Source: DAINBT01 sp036732785
Lineage (GTDB): Bacteria; Planctomycetota; Phycisphaerae; Sedimentisphaerales; SM23-30
Direction of reading: 5' to 3'
Assembly (NCBI GenBank): GCA_964537505.1
Contig: CAZICK010000048.1
Coordinates: 1-29,956 of the forward strand
Length of the DNA stretch: 29,956 nt
In this document: one piece after another, positions 1-8,513 of the stretch
Layout: every line of letters starts with the position of its first letter
Position numbering within the stretch: position 1 is the first letter of the stretch
Position numbers and translations under genes: made by a program
Notes under the pieces: model-generated
Told to the model about the DNA's origin: nothing
Database searches by the model: none
What the model saw: only the letters and a program-made list of their open reading frames with translations

Positions 1-5
1 TACCA

Positions 6-54
6 CAAACATACTACAAACTACATACAAACATAGTGCAAACATAGTACAAAC
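6..54. repeat. 11-bp tandem repeat, about 4.5 copies
   Basis: The pentamer CAAAC recurs at 6, 17, 28, 39 and 50, exactly every 11 bp. The units read CAAACATACTA, CAAACTACATA, CAAACATAGTG and CAAACATAGTA, followed by a partial fifth copy. An 11-bp period puts every copy on the same face of the helix. The stretch is almost free of G on this strand and lies at the very edge of the window, so the array may continue outside. Function unknown. Confidence 0.75.
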
Positions 55-145
55 CGCATCACTTTTCATCAGAATTCATCCAAATTTCGCCGAATTTCAC
101 CCTTTTTTCTTACCTATCTTACCTAATCGTTATAATCGTTACGCG

Positions 146-226
146 AAAATAAGCACTTACATCAATTCCAACAACGTAAAATAAGCACTTACAACAATTC
201 CCCGACACCAAAAATAAGCACTTACA
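146..226 (+). repeat. Left 32-33 bp-period repeat array (3 copies)
   Basis: Three perfect copies of AAAATAAGCACTTACA lie at 146-161, 178-193 and 211-226, with spacers of 16 and 17 bp. The core TAAG-CA-CTTA is a short inverted repeat. The spacers are related to one another (TCAATTCCAACAACGT, ACAATTCCCCGACACCA), so this is a degenerate tandem repeat rather than a CRISPR. The same array in inverted orientation occupies 29803-29949, and the outermost unit with its spacer is identical in the two. The array ends 150 bp before purD and reads towards it. Confidence 0.9.
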
Positions 227-375
227 AACGCACATCTCCTCCCCCTCATGCCTCGTGCCTTCTTCCGTCATTTATTTCTATTCAAAATCACACCAAAATC
301 CGCTAAAATCACAACAAATCGTGCGTTTTTTTACAAAATTACAGGTTTTTCCATACATACAAGAAAGATTTTATC
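227..375 (+). other. purD upstream region
   Basis: This is an A/C/T-rich, G-poor stretch between the repeat array and purD. No promoter close to consensus stands out; TAAAAT near 313 could be a -10 box but lacks a convincing -35. Just before the purD ATG there is a weak purine stretch (AGAAAGA) about 6-7 nt upstream. No hairpin or riboswitch was recognised. Confidence 0.4.
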
Positions 376-1644
376 ATGAAAGTATTGTTAGTCGGCGGCG
401 GCGGCCGTGAACACGCAATCGCTTGGAAACTATCTAAGTCCAGATTATTAAAGCAGTTATACATAGCTCCCGGCAACCCCGGCACCGCCCAACTCGGCTC
501 CAACATAGATATCAGAGACTCCGACATCCCCGCGATCGTTAAGTTCTCCCAGGACAAGAACTTAGACTTAGTAGTCGTCGGCCCGGAAGACCCATTAGCC
601 GACGGCCTAGTTGACGCCCTGACCAAAGTCGGCATAAAAGCCTTCGGTCCCACCGCCGCCGCCGCCGCCATCGAGGCCGATAAAGCCTTTGCCAAAAAGA
701 TCTTACACGCCGCCGCCATCCCCACCGCTGAGGGCCGCATCTTCAAAAACTTCGACGACGCGAAAGCATACATCGCGTCACGAGAATCGGGCGTAGTCGT
801 CAAAGCCACCGGCCTGGCCAAGGGAAAAGGCGTTTTCGTCTGCGACGACCCCGCAGACGCCATCCTGGCCGCGGAAAAAATTATGCTCGATCGCATCTTC
901 GGCAATGCCGGCGAATGTGTACTCGTCGAAGAAAAACTGCTCGGCCAGGAAGCCTCGATTCTCGCATTTGTTGATGGGCACAGTATTTACGTTATGGAAT
1001 CGTCTCAGGATCACAAGCCCCTCGGCGACGGTGACGCCGGGCCAAACACCGGTGGTATGGGTGCTTATTCACCCGCGCCGATCATAACTGACAAACTGAT
1101 GAGCCAAATCGAGCGGGAAATTCTCGTGCCGGTCGTTGACGGTATGAATCGCAACGGTAGTCCTTATAAGGGCGTACTTTATGGCGGGCTGATGATAACC
1201 GCCGGCGGCCCCAAGGTATTGGAATTCAATGCACGGTTCGGCGATCCGGAAACGCAGCCGATCCTGATGCGGCTAAAGAGCGATCTGCTGGAAGTGCTGT
1301 TAGCCGTTTGCGACGGCACACTCGATAAGGTTGATCTGCAATGGGACACCCGGCCGGCTGTTTGCGTAGTAATGGCATCTGGTGGCTATCCAGGAAGTTA
1401 CGAAAAAGGCAAAGTTATCACCGGCATCGAACATGCGGAGAAAAACCACGATGTCAAGGTTTTCCATGCCGGTACGGCGATGAAAGATGGCCGGCTTGTT
1501 ACCAGTGGCGGACGGGTGCTGGGCGTTACGGCGATAGGCGATACGATTTCCCAGGCGCAAGTGGCGGCCTACCAGGCGGTTAAGCAGATCGACTTCGAAG
1601 GCGCCTATTACCGTACGGACATCGCCGCCAAGGCGTTAAAGTAG
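376..1644 (+). CDS. purD: Phosphoribosylamine--glycine ligase (GAR synthetase)
   Basis: This enzyme makes glycinamide ribonucleotide from phosphoribosylamine, glycine and ATP, the second step of de novo purine synthesis in the cytosol. At 422 aa it has the usual PurD length. The N-terminus MKVLLVGGGGREHAIAW is the PurD Rossmann signature, followed by PGNPGTAQ. The ATP-grasp part carries VVKATGLAKGKGV (about 141-153), GPNTGGMGAYSPAP and the metal-binding LEFNARFGDPETQ near 285-297. The gene stands alone on + between the repeat array and a glycosyltransferase. The first ~600 bp use C-rich codons and few G; after about 1,000 the composition becomes balanced, an unusual shift inside one gene although the protein reads intact. 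Confidence 0.97.
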   Translation: MKVLLVGGGGREHAIAWKLSKSRLLKQLYIAPGNPGTAQLGSNIDIRDSDIPAIVKFSQDKNLDLVVVGPEDPLADGLVDALTKVGIKAFGPTAAAAAIEADKAFAKKILHAAAIPTAEGRIFKNFDDAKAYIASRESGVVVKATGLAKGKGVFVCDDPADAILAAEKIMLDRIFGNAGECVLVEEKLLGQEASILAFVDGHSIYVMESSQDHKPLGDGDAGPNTGGMGAYSPAPIITDKLMSQIEREILVPVVDGMNRNGSPYKGVLYGGLMITAGGPKVLEFNARFGDPETQPILMRLKSDLLEVLLAVCDGTLDKVDLQWDTRPAVCVVMASGGYPGSYEKGKVITGIEHAEKNHDVKVFHAGTAMKDGRLVTSGGRVLGVTAIGDTISQAQVAAYQAVKQIDFEGAYYRTDIAAKALK

Positions 1645-1674
1645 GTTGGTAATGACAACCGCATAGATTAAGAA

Positions 1675-1696
1675 CCTATCCAAACGACAGGATAGG
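1675..1696 (+). terminator. Hairpin after purD
   Basis: CCTATCC (1675-1681) and GGATAGG (1690-1696) form a perfect 7-bp stem with an 8-nt loop, 30 bp after the purD stop. No T tract follows, so it is a possible stabilising hairpin or weak terminator, not a clear rho-independent terminator. Confidence 0.35.
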
Positions 1697-1769
1697 ACAG
1701 GAATGGTTGTTAATGTTAGTTTGACAGTCTATGTGAGGAAGTTGGGTTAATTGAGAAAGTGGATGGTTT

Positions 1770-2921
1770 TTGGCAAATAAACGGCGGTTAGTGATAGTAT
1801 CGGGTAGTTTTCCGGAGATAGTCTGCGGTATTTCGCCCTACGTCAGGCGGATTGCCGAGGTTACCGCCCAGTTGGGTCAGTACGATATACATGTACTGAC
1901 CAGCGCCGATCCGGCGGTGGATCAGGATATCGCCAAGGGTTATCATGTGCATCCTCGGATAAAGAAATGGGGATATGTACAGGCTAAGAATATTTGCCGG
2001 GAGATTCTTGCGCTGGCGCCCGATGCGGTGAATATCCAGAACCCAACGATCAAATACAATAGATGGAATTCCGCGGTTATGTCGGTAGTAGGCCCGCTGC
2101 TGAAACGTATGGCGCCGCAGCTTCGGCTGGTGGTAATGCAGCACGACATTGCAGTGGGCAAGCCGATATTTCGACAGCGGTACCGTCCTTTGTTTCGTGC
2201 GGCCGATGCTGTGATTGTCTCCAATAGTCGTGACTATAGTGCTGTCCGTGCTCAGGGGATTCGGGAAAACAAGATTTATCGTGCGCCCATGAGCAGTTAC
2301 TTCCAACTGCCCGCCCGGGGCAGTGACGCAAGAATCAAGGCTCGTCAAAAAATGGGGATTCCACAGGATGCCTCGTGTGTGGCGTATTTTGGATTTGTGC
2401 TGCCGGGCAGGAACATAGATGTTCTTATCGGCGCTTTGGATATGTTGCGTCGGGGTGGGCGGGACATTTATGGTTTGATTTTAGGCGGTTCCCACAATGA
2501 TGCTCCGGACTATTACCCCCATTGTCAAAAGCTGGCCGAGGAGTTGGGTTTGGCCGAGCATATCATCTGGACCGGTTTTGCCAGCGATGATCAGATTGCT
2601 GACGGTATAATGGCCGCGGATGTTTTTGTGAGCCTGCCCGAGCGTGGTGCGGATATGCGAAACACATCTATTATGACCGCTATCCAGGGTCAACTGCCCG
2701 TTGTCACCAGTCGCAACGAGCGCTACTACATCGACGAAGACCTGGAAAATCTTGGTTGCCGGTGCGTAGGGCCGCGCGATGTTAAGGGCGTGGCTGAGGC
2801 TGTCGAAAACCTGTTGGATGATCCGCCATCGGAAAAATTACTGGCCCAGCGAGCCGCGGCATTAGATCCGCAGGCCGTCTGGGATAATCATATAAAGACG
2901 ATTGTCCGAGCCTGCCAGTAA
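1770..2921 (+). CDS. Glycosyltransferase, GT4-like (GT-B fold)
   Basis: This is a probable glycosyltransferase of 383 aa, likely working at the cytoplasmic side on a surface glycan or glycoprotein; donor and acceptor are unknown. The N-terminal half has the GT4 opening (IVSGSFPEIVCGISPYVRRI, residues 8-27, the acceptor-side loop). The C-terminal half has VAYFGFVLPGRNIDVLI and FVSLPERGADMRNTSIMTA, the position of the donor-sugar motif. The start used is TTG at 1770. An ATG at 1763 is out of frame by one base and would join this frame if one T of the T5 run at 1767-1771 were absent, so the true start is uncertain. A CgeB-like transferase follows 60 bp downstream. Confidence 0.8.
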   Translation: MANKRRLVIVSGSFPEIVCGISPYVRRIAEVTAQLGQYDIHVLTSADPAVDQDIAKGYHVHPRIKKWGYVQAKNICREILALAPDAVNIQNPTIKYNRWNSAVMSVVGPLLKRMAPQLRLVVMQHDIAVGKPIFRQRYRPLFRAADAVIVSNSRDYSAVRAQGIRENKIYRAPMSSYFQLPARGSDARIKARQKMGIPQDASCVAYFGFVLPGRNIDVLIGALDMLRRGGRDIYGLILGGSHNDAPDYYPHCQKLAEELGLAEHIIWTGFASDDQIADGIMAADVFVSLPERGADMRNTSIMTAIQGQLPVVTSRNERYYIDEDLENLGCRCVGPRDVKGVAEAVENLLDDPPSEKLLAQRAAALDPQAVWDNHIKTIVRACQ

Positions 2922-2929
2922 GGAAATAA

Positions 2930-2969
2930 ACTCAAACTGACCGATTTTAACGAATCGGTTAGTTTGAGT
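2930..2969 (+). other. 17-bp stem-loop between glycosyltransferase genes
   Basis: The arms ACTCAAACTGACCGATT (2930-2946) and AATCGGTTAGTTTGAGT (2953-2969) pair over 17 bp with one G-U/A-C type position and a 6-nt loop TTAACG. It starts 9 bp after the upstream stop and ends 12 bp before the next ATG (2981). There is no T tract. In an RNA running through both genes it would cover the region where the ribosome binding site of the second gene must lie. Confidence 0.75.
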
Positions 2970-2980
2970 AATAAACGTAT

Positions 2981-4960
2981 ATGTCCGATACCAGTGACAA
3001 TAAAATTTTCAACCAAGCAAGCCCGCAAGAAGATGTTTACGCCCAAAAGCTTCTTGATGATTGGCCCGCAAGTAAGCTGTTTATCGCTAACCTGAGCGCT
3101 TTGCGTGGGAGAGATGAGGTCTTGGCGGATAGCATAGCGACGATGGCAATCGGCGATAGAGCGGAAATGGTGGTGGCCCGGGATGGTTCGGTTACGTTTC
3201 GGGTTCGCCAGTCGGACGGCCAGCGTCGTTGGCTGGGTTACAGCAGTGTTCCGCTGATTGCCGCCCGCGGGAATCTCCAGCGAACCAGTATAGGCAGCGG
3301 CAACCTGGCTATGAACGGTATCGGCAGCGGCGCCGGCGCCCAGTTCATTCTGCAGGAGATGGCGCCGTATCAGGCGCTGATAGTAATCGAAAGCGATCCT
3401 TTGAATTTGAATCTGGTTATGCGTCTGCGAGATTTTACCGGTTATTTGCGTCGCGGCCAACTGGTACTGCTGTTGGGTGATGATCCCGGCAAACTACTGG
3501 AAGACTTTTTCGCTACGCATCCCGGCTATAGCCCCATCAGTAAAACCACTACCTGGACCTGGCTGAGCGATCAGGAGAACCAACTTTTCGCTCAACAAGT
3601 GACCTGGGCTATGGAGCGGGTGATACAAGATGCCGCAACAGCCGTTGATGAGCTTTGGAGCCGGCAGCAGAAACGTGATCAGGAAAGGCTGCTGACGGAA
3701 ACATTGAAGCAATTTTGTTTGTCCGGCGAGGGTGACATTCAAAAGCTGCGAGCGGCCAACTGCACCAAGGCATATACCCTCACCGACTATCGTACCAGCC
3801 GGGATGTACTTAACGGACTTGCCCAATTGGGAGCGTCCACCGATTGGATGGCGCCGGATCGGCCGGATGTTGTCTCGCACTACTGGCAGCTAAGTCGGCT
3901 GGATCGGCTGGCGCCTCATTTAATTATATTGGTGGATGTGTTGCGCCGTGACATTTCAGCTTTTTTGCCTGCTTCGGCCGTGTGCGCCACAATTTTGCGC
4001 GAACCGCCCGAGACCATTATGAATCCACAATCACAACCGGCCGAGCGAATCGGTCCCAATGATTTTATTTTCTATACCCACAGCGATGAATATGAAAAGC
4101 TTCGCCGGGCGAGTCTGCCGGAGGAACGCCTGGTCTGTCTGCCGCCGGCGGTCAATGAAGAATTGTTTGCTCCAGTTGAACTGGATTCCGACGATATGGT
4201 CCGTTATGGAGCCGATGTGGTATTGGTTGGCAACCGGCAGAGTCTGGATCCGCAGAGGTATCAAATTGAACTGTCCACCCATCAAAAGCTATGGCATACA
4301 ATTATCGAAGAAATTCAACGGTCTCCAGGTGATTATCATTGCGGTATGGCGCGAGAATATCTTATGCGAGCGCAGCGCTGCGGCGTTGAACTACGTGAAG
4401 ACGATATGATCAAGCTCTACACGAGACTGATTCAAGATTATCTCGGCGAGGCTGCATTGCAGGATATCTACTGTGATAGTCTCGATAAAGCCGGCTTTAA
4501 TTTGCGGATTTGGGGATGGTCACAGTTGCCTGGGCGGCATGGGCGAGGGCTGTCGCATTGGCAGCAGTCGCCAGTCGGCCATTTAGCAGCCGGGACTGTC
4601 AGCAACGGTCCGGAACTGAATAAGCTTTATAATGGCGGTAAGATATTTCTGCACATTTCCGGCAGGGGTCGGCCAGACAGTTATCTGCTGGACGGTATTG
4701 CCGCGGGCGCCTTTTTCCTGGTCAAATCACATCCTCGTGACAGCCAGGCTGATGGTCTGAGCAGATTCTTTCGGTTAGGCAGCGAGGTGGTTACCTTCGA
4801 TAGTCCAGGTGACCTGATGGGTAAGGTTCGCTATTATCTTGATAACGAACATGAAAGGCGAGCTATCGCCCGGGCCGGACGTGAAAAACTGCTGGCCCAT
4901 CACACTTACCGACATCGCGGGTGCGAGATGCTTGAGGCAATGGCAAAACACCTTGTGTGA
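2981..4960 (+). CDS. Large CgeB/DUF3880-like glycosyltransferase
   Basis: This 659-aa protein is probably a cytoplasmic glycosyltransferase. The C-terminal ~300 residues look like the CgeB / Glyco_trans_1_2 group: a nucleotide-sugar half with LVGNRQ, LRIWGWSQLPG, LNKLYNGGKIFLHIS and the donor-site stretch PDSYLLDGIAAGAFFLVKSH, ending in REKLLAHHTYRHR. The first ~330 residues contain GSGNLAMNGIGSGAGAQFIL and QALIVIESDPLNLNLVMRLR, faintly like the N-terminal part of Maf-type motility glycosyltransferases; that likeness is from memory and weak. With the preceding GT4 gene it suggests glycosylation of a surface protein or polymer. The gene converges with the symporter gene, only 10 bp apart. Confidence 0.7.
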   Translation: MSDTSDNKIFNQASPQEDVYAQKLLDDWPASKLFIANLSALRGRDEVLADSIATMAIGDRAEMVVARDGSVTFRVRQSDGQRRWLGYSSVPLIAARGNLQRTSIGSGNLAMNGIGSGAGAQFILQEMAPYQALIVIESDPLNLNLVMRLRDFTGYLRRGQLVLLLGDDPGKLLEDFFATHPGYSPISKTTTWTWLSDQENQLFAQQVTWAMERVIQDAATAVDELWSRQQKRDQERLLTETLKQFCLSGEGDIQKLRAANCTKAYTLTDYRTSRDVLNGLAQLGASTDWMAPDRPDVVSHYWQLSRLDRLAPHLIILVDVLRRDISAFLPASAVCATILREPPETIMNPQSQPAERIGPNDFIFYTHSDEYEKLRRASLPEERLVCLPPAVNEELFAPVELDSDDMVRYGADVVLVGNRQSLDPQRYQIELSTHQKLWHTIIEEIQRSPGDYHCGMAREYLMRAQRCGVELREDDMIKLYTRLIQDYLGEAALQDIYCDSLDKAGFNLRIWGWSQLPGRHGRGLSHWQQSPVGHLAAGTVSNGPELNKLYNGGKIFLHISGRGRPDSYLLDGIAAGAFFLVKSHPRDSQADGLSRFFRLGSEVVTFDSPGDLMGKVRYYLDNEHERRAIARAGREKLLAHHTYRHRGCEMLEAMAKHLV

Positions 4961-4970
4961 AACACGTGTA

Positions 4971-6758
4971 TCATTTCATTTGCATTTTGGTCCAGGTTTT
5001 GGTCAGGAAGCCGGCGGCGGCAAGGGCGATGATGGTGCAGATTACGGCGGAGGTGGTTTTTGAGTATATGTAGAAGCCGACGGCGAAAACGGTGCTATAG
5101 ACGGCGAAGCAGCCGGCGACCATGCAGATAATTCCCAAGGGCAGATCGCCGGGGCGTGCGGTTTCTTTTATTGGGTCGTTGTCAGCTTCGGCACGGCGCA
5201 AAACCGCGTTCCAGCCGTTGCCGCCGGGGCGGATCAGACGATAGAACTTTCGTAGCGTTTGACTGTCGGTAGGTCTGGTTAGAAAAGTAACGATCAGCCA
5301 ACAAGTGGTAGTTATGGTTACGCCGATGAGCAGTTCCTGTGACGAATCAAAGGTAGCCCATTGGTATTTCCTGATAACAAGCAAAGCCAGGGCGACAAGA
5401 AAGGATACGATCATGCCGGCCAGTTCGGTGAACGCGTTGATCCGCCACCAGAACCATCGCAGGATGAAGATCAGGCCGGTACCGGCGCCAATCTGGAGCA
5501 TGATATGAAAGGCCTGCAGTGCGTTTTCCAATAGAAGAGCCATAGCGCCGGCAAGTACTGTGAGCACAACGGTTGAGATACGGCCGATAAGAACAAGCTG
5601 CTTCTCGGAGGCGTCGGGTTTGATAAATCGCTTGTAGAAATCATTTACGACATAAGAGGATCCCCAGTTAAGATGCGTGGACATGGTGGACATATATGCG
5701 GCGATCAGCGAAGCGACGACAATACCGAGCAGGCCAGGTCGCAGGAAGGTGAGCATAGCAGGATATGCCAGGTCGTTTTTTACAATGTCGGGGGCAACGT
5801 GCGGGAAGGCGGCCTTAAGAGAAGCTATGTCCGGATAGACGATCAGTGAAGCAAGGGCAACGATGATCCATGGCCAGGGGCGCAGGGCGTAATGGCAGCA
5901 GTTGAAGAGCAGTGTGGCGCCGATGGCGTGTTTTTCGTTTTTGGCTGAGAGCATTCGCTGTGCTAGATAGCCGCCGCCACCGGGTTCGGCGCCGGGATAC
6001 CAGACGGACCACCACTGAACGGCGATGGGTATAATCAAAACAGGAATAAAAAGTGTTGGGTCGGAGAAATCGGGCAGCAGAGAAAGCCTGCCTACGACGT
6101 TTTCATGGGTTATCAGGCCCGTTAGGCCGCCGACTTGGGGCAGGCGGCAGACGACGACGGCGGCGGCGATAGCGCCGAACATGGCGAATATAAAAAGGAA
6201 AAAATCGGTAATCAACACGGCCCGCAAACCGCCTAAGCCGGAATAAATGACGGTAACGACCAGAGCGACCGAGATTGTCTGTACAGGTGAGAATTTGAGC
6301 ATGACGCCGCCGATTTTGATGGCGGCGAGTGAGACGGTGGCCATGATTATGACGTTAAAGAAAACGCCCAGGTAAATCGCCCGAAAGCCGCGAAGGAAGG
6401 CGGCGGGTTTGCCGCTGTAGCGTATTTCGTAGAACTCGACGTCGGTCATCACACCGGAGCGGCGCCAGAGCTTGGCATAGACAAAGACGGTCAACATGCC
6501 GGTCAGAAGAAACGCCCACCATAACCAGTTGCCGGATACGCCATGAGTGCGAACCAGGTCGGTGACGAGGTTGGGGGTGTCGGTGGAGAAGGTGGTGGCA
6601 ACCATGGAGATGCCCAGCAGCCAAAACGGCATGTTGCGGCCGGAGAGGAAGAACTCGGCGGAGTTGCGGCCGGCGCGTTTGGAAGTGATGATGCCGACCA
6701 ACAGTGTCGTGACAAAAAAGAACGCAATAATGACCCAATCAATTCTTTCTAAAAGCAT
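4971..6758 (-). CDS. Sodium:solute symporter (SSS/SGLT family)
   Basis: A 595-aa inner-membrane Na+-coupled transporter with about 13-14 hydrophobic segments. It opens with LERIDWVIIAFFFVTTLLVGI and has SSS features such as NSAEFFLSGRNMPFWLLGISMVA (positions ~33-55, split here only by my reading) and a Na+-site region around STDTPN. It begins 79 bp after the galactokinase-family gene on the same strand, with AGAGGA 6 nt before the ATG, so the two are probably one operon and the substrate is likely the hexose that kinase uses. The strand opposite the gene is strikingly G-rich, so its own codons are C-rich, unlike most genes here. Confidence 0.88.
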   Translation of the reverse strand: MLLERIDWVIIAFFFVTTLLVGIITSKRAGRNSAEFFLSGRNMPFWLLGISMVATTFSTDTPNLVTDLVRTHGVSGNWLWWAFLLTGMLTVFVYAKLWRRSGVMTDVEFYEIRYSGKPAAFLRGFRAIYLGVFFNVIIMATVSLAAIKIGGVMLKFSPVQTISVALVVTVIYSGLGGLRAVLITDFFLFIFAMFGAIAAAVVVCRLPQVGGLTGLITHENVVGRLSLLPDFSDPTLFIPVLIIPIAVQWWSVWYPGAEPGGGGYLAQRMLSAKNEKHAIGATLLFNCCHYALRPWPWIIVALASLIVYPDIASLKAAFPHVAPDIVKNDLAYPAMLTFLRPGLLGIVVASLIAAYMSTMSTHLNWGSSYVVNDFYKRFIKPDASEKQLVLIGRISTVVLTVLAGAMALLLENALQAFHIMLQIGAGTGLIFILRWFWWRINAFTELAGMIVSFLVALALLVIRKYQWATFDSSQELLIGVTITTTCWLIVTFLTRPTDSQTLRKFYRLIRPGGNGWNAVLRRAEADNDPIKETARPGDLPLGIICMVAGCFAVYSTVFAVGFYIYSKTTSAVICTIIALAAAGFLTKTWTKMQMK

Positions 6759-6837
6759 GCTAAATCCTCTGCGTTTAATGAGATGGTTTTTCCACAGGTA
6801 AACGTAAAAATTCTCTTCGGTCTATCATACACACTCC

Positions 6838-8229
6838 CTATACGGATAGCCCCGGCTCGAATGCGGCTGGGCCGGGTTGCGTAAGGAAAAAACTCGATTG
6901 GGCTGCGAACTGAGGAAATTTTTCATGGTATTGTTCAGCCCAGTTCTGCAGAAATTTTTTCGCTGTATCGATTGCGGTCAAAGCCCAAACGCTCCCTCCG
7001 AAACCGGCGCCAAAAGCTGAAGCTCCGATAGCTCCCAATTGACGGGCACAGTGGGCCAGGAAAATCGTCTGTTCGACTTGATTACCCAATTTGTTTTGAG
7101 CCAGTTTCTGCGAGCGGTCAACCTGCGCGGCGAACTCGGCCATGTCTTTTTCGATAATCGCCTCGCCGGCAGCCGGGATAATCTGTTCGCTTTCAGCGTA
7201 AAACTGCTCAAAACGATCTGTCAACTCATCCGCGGTAAAATTGGCATGACTGCGCCTTCGCAAAATACTTCGCATACGATCAGCCGCATCGGCTGAGCTT
7301 GAAATCGCCGCGGCCAGATGCGGATCGTCACGGCCGGTTTCATCCCGCCATATTTGTACGACCGCTGATGCCAATTGCGAGGCCCGATTATATTTGGCCA
7401 GTGCGGCGCCGGTTTTTTCGGCAATAACGCCGCTAGTCGCCACGGCGAAAATGTAACCCGCCGGGACAACTATCAGTCGCTCGAACCTGACCGGGCAATA
7501 GGAATATTGACTGAGCATCCCGGTTTTGCAGTTGAGGATGGCGGTGTGGTCTTCACTGCCGCCGAATGTGCCCACGCCTTTATCGCCAGTCAGCGCGGCA
7601 AAGTTTTGGCCGTTCTCGATGGTGGCAAGGTATCCCGCCAATGACTCCATACCATCGATATTGCTGATGTAGGCATCATGGCGGTCGAGATGGTTTATGC
7701 GGGAAAGGGCAAGAAATATCGCAATCATCAGGGCGCTGGAACTGCTCATTCCCGCAGCCGGGGGCAGATCGCCGGCAAAAGCGATATCAGCCCCGCAAAG
7801 CGAACCTGGAAAATTGCGGCTGATGCGACGGGCGACGGTCATGGGATAGTTGGACCAGTGGCCGGTTTTGGCAACCAGTTGCGAACTCAAGGGAAATGTG
7901 ACCTCTTCATCACTGACGGCGTCGGTGATCCGAACAGTGGAATCGTCGCGCCTGGTCGCGATCAAGCAGAATCCTTTATCGGTCGCGGCTACTATACTGC
8001 GGCCGCCAGCGTAATCGGTGTGCTTGCCCAATACCTCAATTCGGCCTGGCACGAAAAACGCGTTAGCCTCGATTTCATCCGCGATACCCGCTTGCCTGAG
8101 AGCCTGTGCCGATTTGTTCAGCAACTGGGCCTTTTCCATGGCAGCCTGCTCACTCAAACCGGCACGCACAAGCCTGGGGCTGATCATGACGGGGTCAAGA
8201 AACTTATACAACGGTATCGAATGGCTCAT
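6838..8229 (-). CDS. Galactokinase-family GHMP sugar kinase
   Basis: This 463-aa GHMP kinase is predicted to phosphorylate C1 of a galactose-like sugar with ATP. The galactokinase signature is PGRIEVLGKHTDYAGG (61-76), the ATP loop is GDLPPAAGMSSSSAL (153-167), a catalytic Asp candidate is D226 in GSEDH, and the C-terminal GHMP motif is GAGFGGSVWALT. In classical galactokinases the signature reads GEHTDY; here K69 replaces that Glu, which contacts the sugar near C6, while H70 and D72 are kept. The substrate may therefore differ from galactose. GGAGAG lies 10-15 nt before the ATG. The symporter gene follows in the same operon. I do not assign galK because of the substitution. Confidence 0.82.
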   Translation of the reverse strand: MSHSIPLYKFLDPVMISPRLVRAGLSEQAAMEKAQLLNKSAQALRQAGIADEIEANAFFVPGRIEVLGKHTDYAGGRSIVAATDKGFCLIATRRDDSTVRITDAVSDEEVTFPLSSQLVAKTGHWSNYPMTVARRISRNFPGSLCGADIAFAGDLPPAAGMSSSSALMIAIFLALSRINHLDRHDAYISNIDGMESLAGYLATIENGQNFAALTGDKGVGTFGGSEDHTAILNCKTGMLSQYSYCPVRFERLIVVPAGYIFAVATSGVIAEKTGAALAKYNRASQLASAVVQIWRDETGRDDPHLAAAISSSADAADRMRSILRRRSHANFTADELTDRFEQFYAESEQIIPAAGEAIIEKDMAEFAAQVDRSQKLAQNKLGNQVEQTIFLAHCARQLGAIGASAFGAGFGGSVWALTAIDTAKKFLQNWAEQYHEKFPQFAAQSSFFLTQPGPAAFEPGLSV

Positions 8230-8291
8230 TTATCAGCGTCTCTCCAGGTCAGTTGTTTCCGGATAGTTGCCTGCCGGGTATTTCATGGTGC

Positions 8292-8297
8292 ATTATA
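8292..8297 (-). promoter_or_regulatory. Consensus -10 box upstream of the sugar kinase
   Basis: On the minus strand 8297-8292 reads TATAAT, about 63 bp before the kinase start codon. No good -35 is found at 16-18 bp (TTCACA sits 21 bp away). It suggests that the kinase-symporter operon has its own start separate from the upstream small-RNA unit. Confidence 0.4.
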
Positions 8298-8417
8298 AAT
8301 CAGATTGGGCGATTTGGATGTGAAAAAATCGGTGGAGCGTCTGCAAAATACAGCTAAAATGGCCGGGGCATATCACCCAAATACAAATTTCCACCCCATA
8401 GAGTGCGGCATCCGAGC

Positions 8418-8507
8418 AAAAAAAATGGCTACGGGATGCTGCACAACTGGGGGGGGCAGTCGGCAGCGAGGAGGAGGACCCGTAGCCAATACTCACTACC
8501 ATCTATA
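8418..8507 (-). ncRNA. Candidate small RNA with C-rich loop and U8 terminator
   Basis: On the minus strand the arm TGGCTACGGG (8488-8479) pairs perfectly with CCCGTAGCCA (8435-8426), followed directly by eight T (8425-8418), a complete intrinsic terminator. Inside, GCTGC/GCAGC (8467-8463 with 8442-8438) and ACTG/CAGT (8460-8457 with 8449-8446) close a loop of seven C. One side carries an unpaired TCCTCCTCCTC (8478-8468), complementary to Shine-Dalgarno sequences. A near-consensus promoter lies 7 bp upstream of the predicted 5' end (8507). The unit codes for nothing plausible. It matches no RNA family I know: the SRP GGAA tips, tmRNA and 6S features are absent. It could instead be a leader or attenuator of the sugar kinase, 190 bp downstream. 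Confidence 0.6.
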
Positions 8508-8513
8508 TACACC

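Noticed and set aside
1763..1780. Five-codon leader peptide MVFGK before the glycosyltransferase
   Set aside because: Too short to support; more likely a homopolymer-related start-site problem.
7678..8298. Plus-strand frame of 206 aa
   Set aside because: Antisense to the galactokinase-family gene, with no protein character.
8418..8507. SRP (4.5S) RNA or tmRNA as identity of the small RNA
   Set aside because: No GGAA-type tip or conserved SRP asymmetric loop, no tRNA-like ends or tag frame, and the loop is a C run.
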